Positions 1-8,049 of a stretch of DNA of 64,000 bases are shown here, in pieces. The notes beneath the pieces were generated by a model. That model had not been told where the DNA came from, made no database searches, and saw only the letters and a list, made by a program, of their open reading frames with translations. The translations under genes and the position numbers were made by a program. The DNA comes from JAAYYY01 sp964579295. GTDB lineage: Bacteria; Chloroflexota; Anaerolineae; Promineifilales; Promineifilaceae. Location: the NCBI GenBank assembly GCA_964579295.1, contig CAZOGK010000002.1, positions 124,001 through 188,000 of the forward strand. Reading direction: 5' to 3'. Positions within the stretch are counted from its first letter, which is position 1, and every line of letters starts with the position of its first letter.

Positions 1-1
1 G

Positions 2-328
2 CGCCAGGCGCTGGAAGCGCCGATGCGCAAGATTGCTCAGAACGCGGGCAAGAACGGCGACGTCATCATCCAGAACGTGCGCGCCAAGCAGGCTGAGGCC
101 GGCGACATCAATGTTGGCTACAACGTCCTCACCGAGGAGTACGTCAACATGATCGAGGCGGGCATCATCGACCCGGCCAAGGTGACCCGCGGCGCGCTGG
201 AGAATGCCGCCAGCATCGCCTCGATGATCCTGACCACCGACGTCCTCATCACCAACCTGCCGGAGAAGGACAACGGCCAGGCGGCCGGCATGCCCCCCGG
301 CGGTATGGGCGGCGGCATGGGCTTCTAA
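2..328 (+). CDS. groEL: Chaperonin GroEL, C-terminal part (5' truncated by window edge)
   Basis: This is the last 108 residues of the 60-kDa chaperonin, which folds proteins inside a double-ring ATP-driven cage in the cytoplasm. The visible frame opens at the window edge with RQALEAPMRKIAQNAG, matching the equatorial-domain helix of GroEL. It continues through the DPAKVTR and ENAASIASMILTTD motifs and ends in the Gly-Met-rich tail GGMGGGMGF that is typical of group I chaperonins. The start and most of the gene lie to the left of the window. A strong terminator follows 32 bases after the stop, so this gene ends its transcript. Identity is certain; copy number in the genome cannot be judged. 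Confidence 0.97.
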   Translation, partial: RQALEAPMRKIAQNAGKNGDVIIQNVRAKQAEAGDINVGYNVLTEEYVNMIEAGIIDPAKVTRGALENAASIASMILTTDVLITNLPEKDNGQAAGMPPGGMGGGMGF

Positions 329-360
329 GCCCCACTTTTCTAGTAGGTAGCAAATGGCAA

Positions 361-390
361 GACCCCTCGCAAGAGGGGTCTTTTCTTTTT
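361..390 (+). terminator. Intrinsic terminator of groEL
   Basis: A perfect 8-bp stem (361-368 with 373-380) closed by a GCAA tetraloop is followed by a T-rich tract (381-390). It lies 32 bases after the groEL stop. Confidence 0.92.
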
Positions 391-490
391 CCCGCCCGTT
401 TTGTACACTAACGACATCTGACCGGGCCGCTGAGCGTGACCGTCATTGGTCGCTCCGCGATGGGCGTACAGGCGAGTGAAGAGGGCTATT

Positions 491-1306
491 ATGGGACGAA
501 CGCTACTCAGCCAGCTGCTGCCAACCGTGGAGAGGATGAACTTCTCTGGCCAGGAAACGCTGACCCCGGCCGGTTACACCGTGTTTGACGTGGGGCGAGA
601 CCGGGTTGACGGCTATCGCCGCGATCCGCGCACCCTGAGTAAGGCGCTACGTACTTTCCAGACGGCCGATTCGCTCCCCTATGCCTATGCGGGCGTGGCG
701 CTGGTTCTGATCGCGGCGGCGCAGGAGCCGGATGGCAGCTACGTGCAGGAGGGGCTGGATGCGGCCCTACGCTGGCTGGAAAGGGCGCAGGAGCTGGCGC
801 CCGATGCGGCCGATATTAACGTCGTCGAGCCATACATCTACATCTACGGACAGCGGCTCGACGATGCCCGGCTGGTGCTCGACTATCTGCACGAGCAGGG
901 CGAGGCGGCCTACTATCTGTGCCGAGCGGAGATCGCTTACTGGCGGGCACTGGGCGATCTCGAGCAGACGCTGCGCTGGTGCGAAGAGGCGACCGGCGTG
1001 TCTGAGACGGTGCCGCGGCGGCTGCGAGTACGCAGCATTGTGGCCGAGCTGCACGTCGAGCGCGGCGAGCGCGAGGCGGCGCTGCGGAGCTACCGGGAGG
1101 CGCTGCACTTCGACCCGGATAATGCCTGGCTCTGGTACAGAGTGGCCCAGCTCCACTGGGATGCTGACGCCGCCGACGAAGCGCGGCGGGCCAACGAGCG
1201 GGCGCTGCAGCTCGATCCCGAGCTGGTGGAGGCCAGGGAGCTGCAGGAGAAGATGAGCGGCTGGGGCGAGCGCGGCAATCTGCTGGGGCGCCTCTTTGGC
1301 AGCTAG
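491..1306 (+). CDS. TPR-repeat protein of unknown function
   Basis: A 271-residue soluble protein with tetratricopeptide-type repeats. The clearest are at the C terminus, where ALRSYREALHFDPDNAWLW and ARRANERALQLDPE show the TPR pattern of small/large residues ending in D-P. Earlier segments around ALRWLERAQELAPDAADIN look like further degenerate repeats. There is no signal peptide or membrane segment. TPR proteins are scaffolds for protein-protein contacts; no specific partner can be inferred. ATG 491 is chosen because GAAGAGG lies 7 bases upstream; an in-frame TTG at 446 has no ribosome site. The stop codon shares the palindrome CTAG with the convergent gene's stop. Confidence 0.8.
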   Translation: MGRTLLSQLLPTVERMNFSGQETLTPAGYTVFDVGRDRVDGYRRDPRTLSKALRTFQTADSLPYAYAGVALVLIAAAQEPDGSYVQEGLDAALRWLERAQELAPDAADINVVEPYIYIYGQRLDDARLVLDYLHEQGEAAYYLCRAEIAYWRALGDLEQTLRWCEEATGVSETVPRRLRVRSIVAELHVERGEREAALRSYREALHFDPDNAWLWYRVAQLHWDADAADEARRANERALQLDPELVEARELQEKMSGWGERGNLLGRLFGS

Positions 1307-1668
1307 GTGGCGGGCTGCAGGGAGGCGAGGTAGTCGAAGACCTGCCGCTGTACCTCTTCAATGGTGCGCCGGCTGGTATCAATGTAGAGGTCGCAGTGGG
1401 CGCGGGCATGAGCCAGCCGCCCGGCCTGCTCCACCAGCCGCTCTGGCCCCCAGCTGATCCCCGGCCGGCGAGAGCGTACAGCCTCATAATCCACGTCGAG
1501 GAAGATGAGAACGTCGGGCTGCCTTAGGCGCTGCCACATGTGGGGCACGTATGAATGCTCCTGGGCGACGTGGTGAGTCTGGTAGCCGGCCTGCCGCAGC
1601 GCCCGCACCAGCTCGCTCTTGCCCGACATACACGGGCCGACGACGGCGACGCGCAATGTCGAGGTCAT
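1303..1668 (-). CDS. Small P-loop NTPase/kinase-like protein
   Basis: A 121-residue protein with a Walker A motif GPCMSGKS at residues 11-18 and a hydrophobic strand VLIFLDVDYEAVRSRRPG resembling the LID/Walker B part of nucleoside-kinase-like proteins. The family transfers phosphate from a nucleotide, but the substrate cannot be read from the sequence and the protein is shorter than normal thymidylate or adenylate kinases. Its ATG overlaps the stop of the phosphatase gene upstream by 4 bases, so the two are translationally coupled in the recD2 operon. That suggests a paired kinase/phosphatase function, which is inference only. Confidence 0.7.
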   Translation of the reverse strand: MTSTLRVAVVGPCMSGKSELVRALRQAGYQTHHVAQEHSYVPHMWQRLRQPDVLIFLDVDYEAVRSRRPGISWGPERLVEQAGRLAHARAHCDLYIDTSRRTIEEVQRQVFDYLASLQPAT

Positions 1669-2384
1669 GGCGAGAGGGGCAGCCGGCCGCTAACGCGGCG
1701 CACGTCATCCTGGCCCGGCGGCCGCTGCTTGACGCTGACGACAAGGACGCTGATGTCGTCGCGCGGGCGCCCATCATCCATCTCGACGGCCAGCATCAGC
1801 AGCCGGTCGGCAATTTCCTGCGGCTCGGAAATGCCTTCGGCCAACAGGCTCTGCATGACCAGAACAGGATCTAGCTGCTGGTGGCTGTGCCAGCCGCCGG
1901 CATGGCGCAATCCGTCCGTATAGGCGACGACAAGCGGGCCCAGCTCGGTTGGTATCTCGCTGATGATCGGCTTGGTGTTGCGCCGCGTGCCAATCGATTC
2001 AGAAGGCTCGTCGAGGCAGAAGAGGCCGCGCTGCGGCGTATGTACCAGAACCGAGGCCGGGTTGTTGCGCGAGACGACCACCGTCTGCGTGACGGCGTCA
2101 ACACTGACAATGTTCAGCGTGGCCGTCACCTGCCCGCCGCGCTGGGTGAACAGGTAGTCGTGCGCCGCGCGCGCCGCCGCGCCATCACGCACACCCTCTC
2201 CCAGGAGCTGGATCGCTTTGCGCGCTACCAGGTTGCTGATCTTCTTGGCCGAGCGGCCGCTGCGCTGCCCATCGACCATTACCAGCGATAAGCCACCATG
2301 CGGCCGCTCGATCATCTCGACCGTGTCGCCGCTTTCGCGGGTGGCGTATTTGCTGATCTTGGCGACGGCAAAGCGGACTTCCAT
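1665..2384 (-). CDS. SpoIIE/PP2C-type serine phosphatase domain protein
   Basis: A 239-residue single-domain protein with the SpoIIE-like (PPM) phosphatase pattern. VMVDGQRSGRSAKKIS (about residues 35-50) carries the first metal-binding Asp, LGPLVVAYTDGLRHA (about 148-162) is the conserved YTDGL strand, and GRPRDDISVLVV (about 207-218) carries the last metal-binding Asp pair. The family dephosphorylates Ser/Thr in regulatory proteins, commonly anti-sigma antagonists. No anti-sigma partner is visible here; the neighbour is a small P-loop kinase. There is no sensor domain or membrane segment. It lies 6 bases after the FMN-reductase gene in the same operon. Confidence 0.85.
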   Translation of the reverse strand: MEVRFAVAKISKYATRESGDTVEMIERPHGGLSLVMVDGQRSGRSAKKISNLVARKAIQLLGEGVRDGAAARAAHDYLFTQRGGQVTATLNIVSVDAVTQTVVVSRNNPASVLVHTPQRGLFCLDEPSESIGTRRNTKPIISEIPTELGPLVVAYTDGLRHAGGWHSHQQLDPVLVMQSLLAEGISEPQEIADRLLMLAVEMDDGRPRDDISVLVVSVKQRPPGQDDVRRVSGRLPLSP

Positions 2385-2390
2385 GGTTAT

Positions 2391-2975
2391 CTAATCTGCG
2401 TAATCACACGTCTGGTAATGGACGGCCTGCCGCGCGGCGCGGGCGACCTCACGGCCCAGATCCAGTAGCTGTCTTTCGACGCCGGGATCGGTGACTGAGC
2501 CATCGGCATTGAAGGCACGGCCTGCGCGCGGGATAGGCAGCACCAGCGGCACGGCCCAGCCGCGCAGAGAGCGGACGGCGAACTCCATCGTATTGACTGC
2601 CTGCAGCCCCTGCGTGCCGCCGGCCGTGCTGATCAGGCCAATCACTTTGCCCGTCAGGTAGGCCGGGTCGCGCTGGCCGAGAGGGTTTAGCCAGTCCAGG
2701 GCGTTCTTAAAGGATCCGCTCACAGTGCCGTGGTAGAGAGGGCTGCTCCAGATGAGGCCATTGGCCTCGTAGATAATGTCGTTTAGCTCGCGCACAGCCT
2801 CTGGAAGCTCGGCCAGCCCCGGCCGATACATGGGTAGAGCGAGCGTGCGGATGTCCAGCAGCTCGGTGACAGCGCCATGGTCGGCCGCCCCGGCAAGGGC
2901 CAGCTTCAACGCTGTCAGGCTGGTCGAGTTTTCGCGCAGCGAGCCGCCCAGCCCCACTATCTTCGGTTCGGCCAT
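2391..2975 (-). CDS. NADPH-dependent FMN reductase (flavodoxin-like)
   Basis: A 194-residue flavodoxin-fold protein of the NADPH-dependent FMN reductase family (ArsH/SsuE/azoreductase-like). GLGGSLRENSTS at residues 8-19 is the phosphate-binding loop for FMN, and LIWSSPLYHGTVSGSFKNALDWL (in parts, about residues 75-97) is the conserved segment contacting the isoalloxazine. The family reduces flavin, quinones or azo/nitro compounds with NAD(P)H in the cytoplasm; the physiological substrate is unknown. Its start overlaps the end of recD2 by 19 bases, indicating translational coupling in one minus-strand operon. Confidence 0.88.
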   Translation of the reverse strand: MAEPKIVGLGGSLRENSTSLTALKLALAGAADHGAVTELLDIRTLALPMYRPGLAELPEAVRELNDIIYEANGLIWSSPLYHGTVSGSFKNALDWLNPLGQRDPAYLTGKVIGLISTAGGTQGLQAVNTMEFAVRSLRGWAVPLVLPIPRAGRAFNADGSVTDPGVERQLLDLGREVARAARQAVHYQTCDYAD

Positions 2976-5236
2976 CTCTCCTCCTGTTGTAGACGCCAGT
3001 CCAGCGCCGTGTAGCGCGCCGCCACTTGATTATTGCGCACGGCGATGTTCAGCGCACGCCGCGTTCCCAGCAGAACCACCAGCTTGCGGGCGCGCGTCAC
3101 GGCTGTGTAGAGCAGATTGCGCTGCAGCATCATGTAATGCTGCGTGATAACCGGCATGACGACGCACGGGTATTCGGCCCCCTGGCTCTTATGCACGCTG
3201 ATGGCGTAGGCCAGCTCCAGCTCATCGGTCTCCAGGAAGTCGTAGACGACCGGATTGCCGTCGATACTGACGGTCATCGTCTGCCCGACGAGGTCGATGG
3301 CGGTGATGCGGCCAATATCGCCGTTGTAGACGTTCTTATCGTAATTATTGACCGTCTGCATCACTTTGTCGCCGCTGCGGAAGACGCGACCGCCAATCCG
3401 CCGCTCGGCCTTGCGCGGCGCCGGCGGATTGAGCGCTTGCTGTAGCTGCTCGTTCAGGTTATTCACGCCCGTTTGCCCGCGATACATGGGGCTGAGCACC
3501 TGAATATCGTCCAGGGGATCAAGGCCGAACTTATGCGGGATGCGGCTCCTGACCACATCCACGAGGAGGTCGGCCAGCTCGCCGGGTTCAGGCTTAACGA
3601 AGAGGAAAAAATCCCTGGCCTGCGCCGGCGTGAGCGGCATCTGGCCCTGGTTAATGCGGTGGGCGTTCTGCACGATAAGGCTGTTGGCCGCCTGGCGGAA
3701 GATAGTCTCCAGGCGGATGACGGCCGTAATGCCGCTGGCAATCAGGTCGCGCAGCACGTCGCCAGCCCCCACCGAGGGGAGCTGGTCGACGTCGCCGACG
3801 AGGAGCAGGTGGCTGTCAGGGCCAATGGCCTTGAGCAGCGTGTTCGCCAGCACCAGGTCGAGCATCGAAGCTTCGTCGACGATCACCAGGTCGGCGTCGA
3901 GCGGGTTCTCTTCATTGCGGGCAAAGCCTTCGGCCGGCTTGAACTCCAGCAGCCGGTGGATCGTCTTTGCCTCGCGACCGCTTGCCTCGGCCAGCCGTTT
4001 GGCCGCCCGGCCGGTGGGCGCCGCCAGCACGTAGCTGTGCCGGCCCTCGTCGAGCAGATCCAGCAACGCGCGCAGGGTCGTTGTTTTGCCCGTGCCCGGC
4101 CCGCCGGTGAGGATCGTGACCTTGTTCAGGACCGTCGTCTGGATCGCCTCAAGCTGCTGCGGCGCCAGGTTGACGCCCTGCTGGCCGGGTGGCCGCCAGC
4201 CCTCGCGGCGCAGTCGCTGCTGCAGGCCGTGCAGGCGGCTGGTCGGGTGCTCGACCATGCGCCGCACGCGGTTGGTAACGCCGACCTCGGAGAAGTAAAA
4301 GGGGGTCAGATAGACGGCGCGCTCCTCCTGGACAACCGCCTCCGCCGGCGGCGACTGGCCGATCTGGTACTGGACCGGTTCGCGCCGAATCGTGTCGCGC
4401 TTGATAAACGCTTCACTCTCCAGCGTTTCCAGCAGAGCCGTCACCTTTTCCGTGGGCACGCCGAGGATCTCAGACGCTTCCGGCTCCAGCTCTTCCTGCG
4501 GCACGTAGACATGCCCTTCCTCGGCCATCCGGTTGAGCGTATAGGCGATGCCCGCCTCAATCCGGCCGGGGTCGTCGTGGGCCAGGCCCAGCGCGCGCGC
4601 GATCTGGTCGGCCGTCTTGAAGCCGATGCCGTAGACGTCCTGGACAAGCCGGTAAGGCTGGGTGCGCACGACGCTCAGCGCCTCGTCGCCGTACTTCTTG
4701 TATATCTTAATAGCCAGAGCAGTGGAGACGCCGTGCGACTGCAGGAAGATCATCACGTCCTTGATCGCTTTCTGCTCCTGCCAGGCCTTTTTGATGCCGC
4801 CAATCCGCTTAGGGCCGATGCCCAGCACCGCGCTCAACCGCTCCGGTTCCTGGTCGATGACATCGAGCGTCTCTTCGCCGAAGCGATCGACGATGCGCTC
4901 GGCCATGACCTTGCCCACGCCGCGGATCATGCCGGAGCCGAGGTAGCGCTTGATCCCTTCGACGGTGGCGGGCAGCGCCTGCTCGCAATGCTGCACCTGG
5001 AACTGGCGGCCATACTCACTATGGCTGCTCCAGCGGCCGCGCAGCCGTAGCCACTCCCCGGGATTGACCTCGGGCAGGTTGCCGACGACGGTGACCAGGG
5101 CCTCACGCCCGCTGGCGTACGGAAAGCGCAACATGCCGCGCTGGTCGGGCTTGAGGCGGATGACCGAATAGCCGTTTTCGGCGTTGTAATAGGTAATGCG
5201 CTCGACCGAGCCGCTGATTTGTGTCTCCTGCTCCAT
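2957..5236 (-). CDS. recD2: RecD2-type ATP-dependent DNA helicase
   Basis: A 759-residue SF1B 5'-3' helicase. The N-terminal OB-like region is followed by helix-hairpin-helix motifs (MIRGVGKVMA near 103-112, LGIGPKRIGGI near 138-148, VYGIGFKTADQ near 201-211). The helicase core has Walker A TGGPGTGKTTT (377-387), Walker B VIVDEASMLD and the C-terminal AYAISVHKSQGAEYP motif with VTRAR. Length fits the RecBC-independent RecD2 of Deinococcus/Bacillus, which acts in replication-fork and mismatch-related repair. The ATG at 5236 has a -10-like TAAAAT at 5243-5248 only 6 bases upstream, so its mRNA may be leaderless. It is the first gene of a four-gene operon. Confidence 0.95.
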   Translation of the reverse strand: MEQETQISGSVERITYYNAENGYSVIRLKPDQRGMLRFPYASGREALVTVVGNLPEVNPGEWLRLRGRWSSHSEYGRQFQVQHCEQALPATVEGIKRYLGSGMIRGVGKVMAERIVDRFGEETLDVIDQEPERLSAVLGIGPKRIGGIKKAWQEQKAIKDVMIFLQSHGVSTALAIKIYKKYGDEALSVVRTQPYRLVQDVYGIGFKTADQIARALGLAHDDPGRIEAGIAYTLNRMAEEGHVYVPQEELEPEASEILGVPTEKVTALLETLESEAFIKRDTIRREPVQYQIGQSPPAEAVVQEERAVYLTPFYFSEVGVTNRVRRMVEHPTSRLHGLQQRLRREGWRPPGQQGVNLAPQQLEAIQTTVLNKVTILTGGPGTGKTTTLRALLDLLDEGRHSYVLAAPTGRAAKRLAEASGREAKTIHRLLEFKPAEGFARNEENPLDADLVIVDEASMLDLVLANTLLKAIGPDSHLLLVGDVDQLPSVGAGDVLRDLIASGITAVIRLETIFRQAANSLIVQNAHRINQGQMPLTPAQARDFFLFVKPEPGELADLLVDVVRSRIPHKFGLDPLDDIQVLSPMYRGQTGVNNLNEQLQQALNPPAPRKAERRIGGRVFRSGDKVMQTVNNYDKNVYNGDIGRITAIDLVGQTMTVSIDGNPVVYDFLETDELELAYAISVHKSQGAEYPCVVMPVITQHYMMLQRNLLYTAVTRARKLVVLLGTRRALNIAVRNNQVAARYTALDWRLQQEERWPNRR

Positions 5237-5242
5237 AGCTGT

Positions 5243-5248
5243 ATTTTA
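5243..5248 (-). promoter_or_regulatory. -10 element of the recD2 operon (leaderless start)
   Basis: TAAAAT on the minus strand ends 6 bases before the recD2 ATG, so the expected transcription start falls on the start codon. No clear -35 box or Shine-Dalgarno sequence is present. Confidence 0.5.
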
Positions 5249-5281
5249 CCTGAGAGGGGCAGGATTGGCTGAAACTCTAAG

Positions 5282-5310
5282 TTGTCGCCCGGCAGCAACT
5301 GTGCTATATT
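5282..5310 (+). promoter_or_regulatory. rplS promoter
   Basis: TTGTCG (5282-5287), a 17-base spacer and TATATT (5305-5310) form a sigma-70-type promoter. The transcription start is expected near 5317, giving a leader of about 98 bases before rplS. Confidence 0.65.
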
Positions 5311-5319
5311 TCATCTTCG

Positions 5320-5347
5320 GCCCGCTGCCGTGCGGGCTCTCTTTTTG
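5320..5347 (+). promoter_or_regulatory. Terminator-like hairpin in the rplS leader (possible attenuator)
   Basis: GCCCGC (5320-5325) pairs with GCGGGC (5332-5337) and is followed by a T-rich stretch ending TTTTTG. A second identical GCGGGC at 5358-5363 could pair with the same left arm, giving a mutually exclusive fold. The hairpin starts almost at the predicted 5' end of the transcript. Autogenous control of L19 leaders is known in some bacteria; here it is inference. Confidence 0.5.
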
Positions 5348-5414
5348 TACTTTGATTGCGGGCATTGGACTGCTACTATTAATCACCTGGCGCTGAAATG
5401 CGGAGGCCACCCTC

Positions 5415-5762
5415 ATGTCAGATCAACTGCTGAAGGCGTTCGACACGCCTGTTAACGAGAATATCCCGGAAGTGCGTATCGGCGATGACGTTACCGTGCA
5501 CCTGCGCATCGTGGAAGGCAATCGCGAGCGTATCCAATTGGTGCGCGGCTCTGTCATCCGGATGCAGGGCAGCGGCAACCAAAAGAGCTTCACCGTGCGC
5601 CGTATTGCTTCCAATGGCATTGGCGTCGAGCGCAGCTTCCTCCTGCGCTCCCCCCTCATCGAAAAGATCGAAGTCCATCGCCACGCCCACGTGCGCCGCG
5701 CCAAGCTCTACTACCTGCGCGAGCGGACGGGCAAGGCGGCCCGCCTGCGCGAGAAGCGTTAG
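5415..5762 (+). CDS. rplS: 50S ribosomal protein L19
   Basis: A 115-residue protein matching L19 throughout. VNENIPEVRIGDDVTVHLRI lies near the N terminus, then the RIQLVRGSVIRMQGSG and FTVRRIASNGIGVERSF strands, and the basic C-terminal VRRAKLYYLRERTGKAAR that contacts rRNA. L19 sits at the 30S-50S interface. In many bacteria it follows rpsP-rimM-trmD, but here it stands alone with its own promoter and leader hairpin, and it is closed by a strong terminator. GGAGG at 5402-5406 precedes ATG 5415 by 8 bases. Confidence 0.98.
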   Translation: MSDQLLKAFDTPVNENIPEVRIGDDVTVHLRIVEGNRERIQLVRGSVIRMQGSGNQKSFTVRRIASNGIGVERSFLLRSPLIEKIEVHRHAHVRRAKLYYLRERTGKAARLREKR

Positions 5763-5806
5763 GCAAAGCTCCGGCGCACGGCGCCGCCCATACGGCTTTC
5801 CGCAAT

Positions 5807-5839
5807 AGCAAGCAGCGAAGCGCTCGTTGCTTGCTTTTT
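5807..5839 (+). terminator. Intrinsic terminator of rplS
   Basis: A 12-bp stem (5807-5818 with 5824-5835, one G-T wobble) with a 5-base loop is followed by TTTT. It lies 45 bases after the rplS stop. Confidence 0.88.
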
Positions 5840-5898
5840 GCTGTTTACGGCCCTGCTCGCTATCATCCGCCCCATCAACTGCTGACCTGGAGAGATTG

Positions 5899-6639
5899 AT
5901 GGTAGCGAGACGTCCGCTTATTGGCTGCTCAACCTATCGCCGCACGCTGGGCGGCGCACAGCCCCTTACTATGTTTGGCCTGATGGCAACCTATACGGAG
6001 GCGGTGCGCGCGGCCGGCGGCTTACCGGTGCTGATTCCCCTGGGACTGGACGAAGACGAGCTGCTGGCGCTGGTGGAACGGCTGGATGGCGTCCTGCTGC
6101 CCGGCGGCGGCGATATAGCCCCGTCCCACTATGGCGGCGACGAGACGGACGAGACCGTGCGCAACATCGACTCTGAGCGCGACGCGCTGGAGCTGTGGCT
6201 GGCGCGCTATGCGGCCGAGAGTGCGACGCCGCTGCTGGCTATCTGCCGCGGCCTGCAGGTGGTAAACGTCGCCCTCGGCGGCTCTCTCTACGAGGACATC
6301 TACCGCGGCATGCCGGGCGCCATCCTCCACGACTACAATGACCGCAGCGAGCGTGACTACCTGGCGCACGAGGTGAGCGTCGCAACTCATTCGCGCTTGG
6401 CCCAGGCGCTTGAGGCCAACGGCTCGCTGCGCGTCAACAGCCTGCATCACCAGGGCATTCGCCGGCTGGCGCCGGGACTGGCGGCGGTCGCCACGGCGCC
6501 CGATGGGCTGATCGAGGCGGTAGAATTGCGCGATCATCCCTTTGCCGTGGCCGTGCAGTGGCACCCGGAAGCAATACTGGCGCGCGAGCCGCGTATGAAC
6601 CAGCTGTTTCGCGCCTTTGTGCAGGCGGCCGCGTCGTAG
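5899..6639 (+). CDS. Class I glutamine amidotransferase-like hydrolase, peptidase C26 family (PuuD-like)
   Basis: A 246-residue cytoplasmic hydrolase of the gamma-glutamyl hydrolase/PuuD family, which cleaves gamma-glutamyl amide bonds such as gamma-glutamyl-GABA. The oxyanion segment VLLPGGGDIAPSHYG covers about residues 65-79. The nucleophile Cys116 lies in AICRGLQVVNVALGGSL. The His222/Glu224 pair lies in QWHPE. ATG 5899 is chosen because it has GGAGAGA upstream; a longer in-frame start overlaps the rplS terminator. It starts a plus-strand run with murI, 24 bases downstream. No other polyamine-degradation genes are nearby, so the true substrate is open. Confidence 0.88.
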   Translation: MVARRPLIGCSTYRRTLGGAQPLTMFGLMATYTEAVRAAGGLPVLIPLGLDEDELLALVERLDGVLLPGGGDIAPSHYGGDETDETVRNIDSERDALELWLARYAAESATPLLAICRGLQVVNVALGGSLYEDIYRGMPGAILHDYNDRSERDYLAHEVSVATHSRLAQALEANGSLRVNSLHHQGIRRLAPGLAAVATAPDGLIEAVELRDHPFAVAVQWHPEAILAREPRMNQLFRAFVQAAAS

Positions 6640-6663
6640 TGCGGCGCACGGCGGCTGAGCAGG

Positions 6664-7521
6664 ATGGTTAGCGCCGGCGCCGCGACCATTGGCATCTTCG
6701 ACTCGGGGGTGGGCGGGCTATCCGTCTGGCGGCGCATAGCAGCGCGCATGCCGCGCGCCAATCTGATCTACGTCGCCGACCAGGCTCACGTGCCCTACGG
6801 GCCGCGCCCGGCCGAAGAGGTGCGCGCTTTTTCCGCAGAGATTACGCGCTTCCTGCTGGCGCAGGGCGCACAGCTAATCGTCGTCGCCTGCAACACGGCG
6901 ACGGCGGCGGCGCTCTCCGGCCTGCGCGCAGGCTTTCCCGGCGTCCTGTTCGTCGGCATGGAGCCGGCGGTCAAGCCGGGGGCGGCCCAGACGCGCAGCG
7001 GGCGGGTCGGCGTGCTGGCGACGGCGGGCACCTTCGAGAGCCAGCGCTATGCTGACCTGATGGCTCGTTATGCCAGCGATGTCCGCCTTTACCAGGACCC
7101 GTGCCGTGGCCTGGTGCCTCTGATTGAAGCCGGGCAGCTTGACGGCCGGGAGACAGAGGATCTGCTGCGCGGCTGCCTCACGCCCATGCTGGCGGCCGGC
7201 GTGGATACCATTGTGCTGGGCTGTACCCACTACCCGTTTGTGCTGCCGCTGCTTGCCCGCCTGGCCGGGCCCGGCGTATCGCTGATCGACCCGGCTCCGG
7301 CCGTGGCACGGCAGGCGCAGCGGCTGCTGCTGGCAGGCGAGCCAGGATTTTCCGCTGCGCCGGGCCGGCATATGGCTTATACCAGCGGCGACCCGACGCA
7401 CTTTGCGGCGCTGGCGGCGCGGCTGCTGGGCCAGCCCGTGGCAGTGCGCGGGCTGCACTGGCAGAGCGGCAGCCTGACCGCGGCGCTGGCGGCTACCGCC
7501 ACATCCAGCCATACAGTATAA
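6664..7521 (+). CDS. murI: Glutamate racemase
   Basis: A 285-residue enzyme that interconverts L- and D-glutamate to supply D-Glu for peptidoglycan. The family motifs are all present: IFDSGVGGLSV with Asp13 and Ser14, the first catalytic Cys76 in VVACNTATA, and the second catalytic Cys187 in VLGCTHYPF. Length is slightly above the usual 265-275 because of a Thr/Ala/Ser-rich tail. Together with the amidase at 38.8 kb and mreB at 57 kb it supports a peptidoglycan cell wall. It follows the C26 hydrolase by 24 bases and precedes the PNPOx-like gene by 21. Confidence 0.96.
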   Translation: MVSAGAATIGIFDSGVGGLSVWRRIAARMPRANLIYVADQAHVPYGPRPAEEVRAFSAEITRFLLAQGAQLIVVACNTATAAALSGLRAGFPGVLFVGMEPAVKPGAAQTRSGRVGVLATAGTFESQRYADLMARYASDVRLYQDPCRGLVPLIEAGQLDGRETEDLLRGCLTPMLAAGVDTIVLGCTHYPFVLPLLARLAGPGVSLIDPAPAVARQAQRLLLAGEPGFSAAPGRHMAYTSGDPTHFAALAARLLGQPVAVRGLHWQSGSLTAALAATATSSHTV

Positions 7522-7542
7522 TGCGCGCCAGGAGGGTTCTCT

Positions 7543-7965
7543 GTGAGGCGACGCAATAACGAGCGTTGGCGAGCCGTTTCTGCTCGTCTTGGGCGCGAGC
7601 TGACGATCTGGATCGCTACCGTCAGGCCAGACGGCCGGCCGCACCTCACGCCCGTCTGGTTCGTCTGGCTCGACGACAAGATCTACTTCGCTACCGGCAG
7701 CGAGAGCCGCAAGTTCCTCAACCTGCATGACAACCAGAGCGTCGCCCTGGCGCTGCCCGATACGGCCAGCGTGCTCATTGTCGAAGGCGAAGCGCATGGC
7801 GTGGGGCGCGCCCGCACGGAAGAGATGGCCGAGTACTTCTACAATAAATATGAGTGGGATTTCCGCTACGACGACACGATGGACTGGCGGCTGGTAGAAG
7901 TAACGCCCCATCGTATCCTGGCCTGGGGCGACGGCTATGACGGCGAGGGTATCCGCGTTCTCTAA
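7543..7965 (+). CDS. Pyridoxamine 5'-phosphate oxidase-like (split-barrel flavin/F420-binding) protein
   Basis: A 140-residue single-domain split-barrel protein. ELTIWIATVRPDGRPHLTPVWFVW near the N terminus is the signature strand pair of the PNPOx-like/F420-dependent family, followed by IYFATGSESRKFLNLHDNQSVALAL. Members bind FMN, F420 or haem and reduce small substrates; which cofactor is used here cannot be told. The GTG start at 7543 is supported by AGGAGGG upstream. It is probably co-transcribed with murI. No terminator is seen in the 200-base spacer that follows. Confidence 0.83.
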   Translation: MRRRNNERWRAVSARLGRELTIWIATVRPDGRPHLTPVWFVWLDDKIYFATGSESRKFLNLHDNQSVALALPDTASVLIVEGEAHGVGRARTEEMAEYFYNKYEWDFRYDDTMDWRLVEVTPHRILAWGDGYDGEGIRVL

Positions 7966-8049
7966 CCTGTTGCTAGCGCAGCTTCTTATAGGAATCCTAC
8001 CTCATTTCTCTATACTTAATATGTTTAGGTCACGAAATGTAGTAAGATG

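Noticed and set aside
3473..5050. 525-residue open frame opposite recD2
   Set aside because: Antisense shadow of a GC-rich gene; low-complexity Arg/Leu/Ala composition and no motifs, while recD2 has all helicase motifs.
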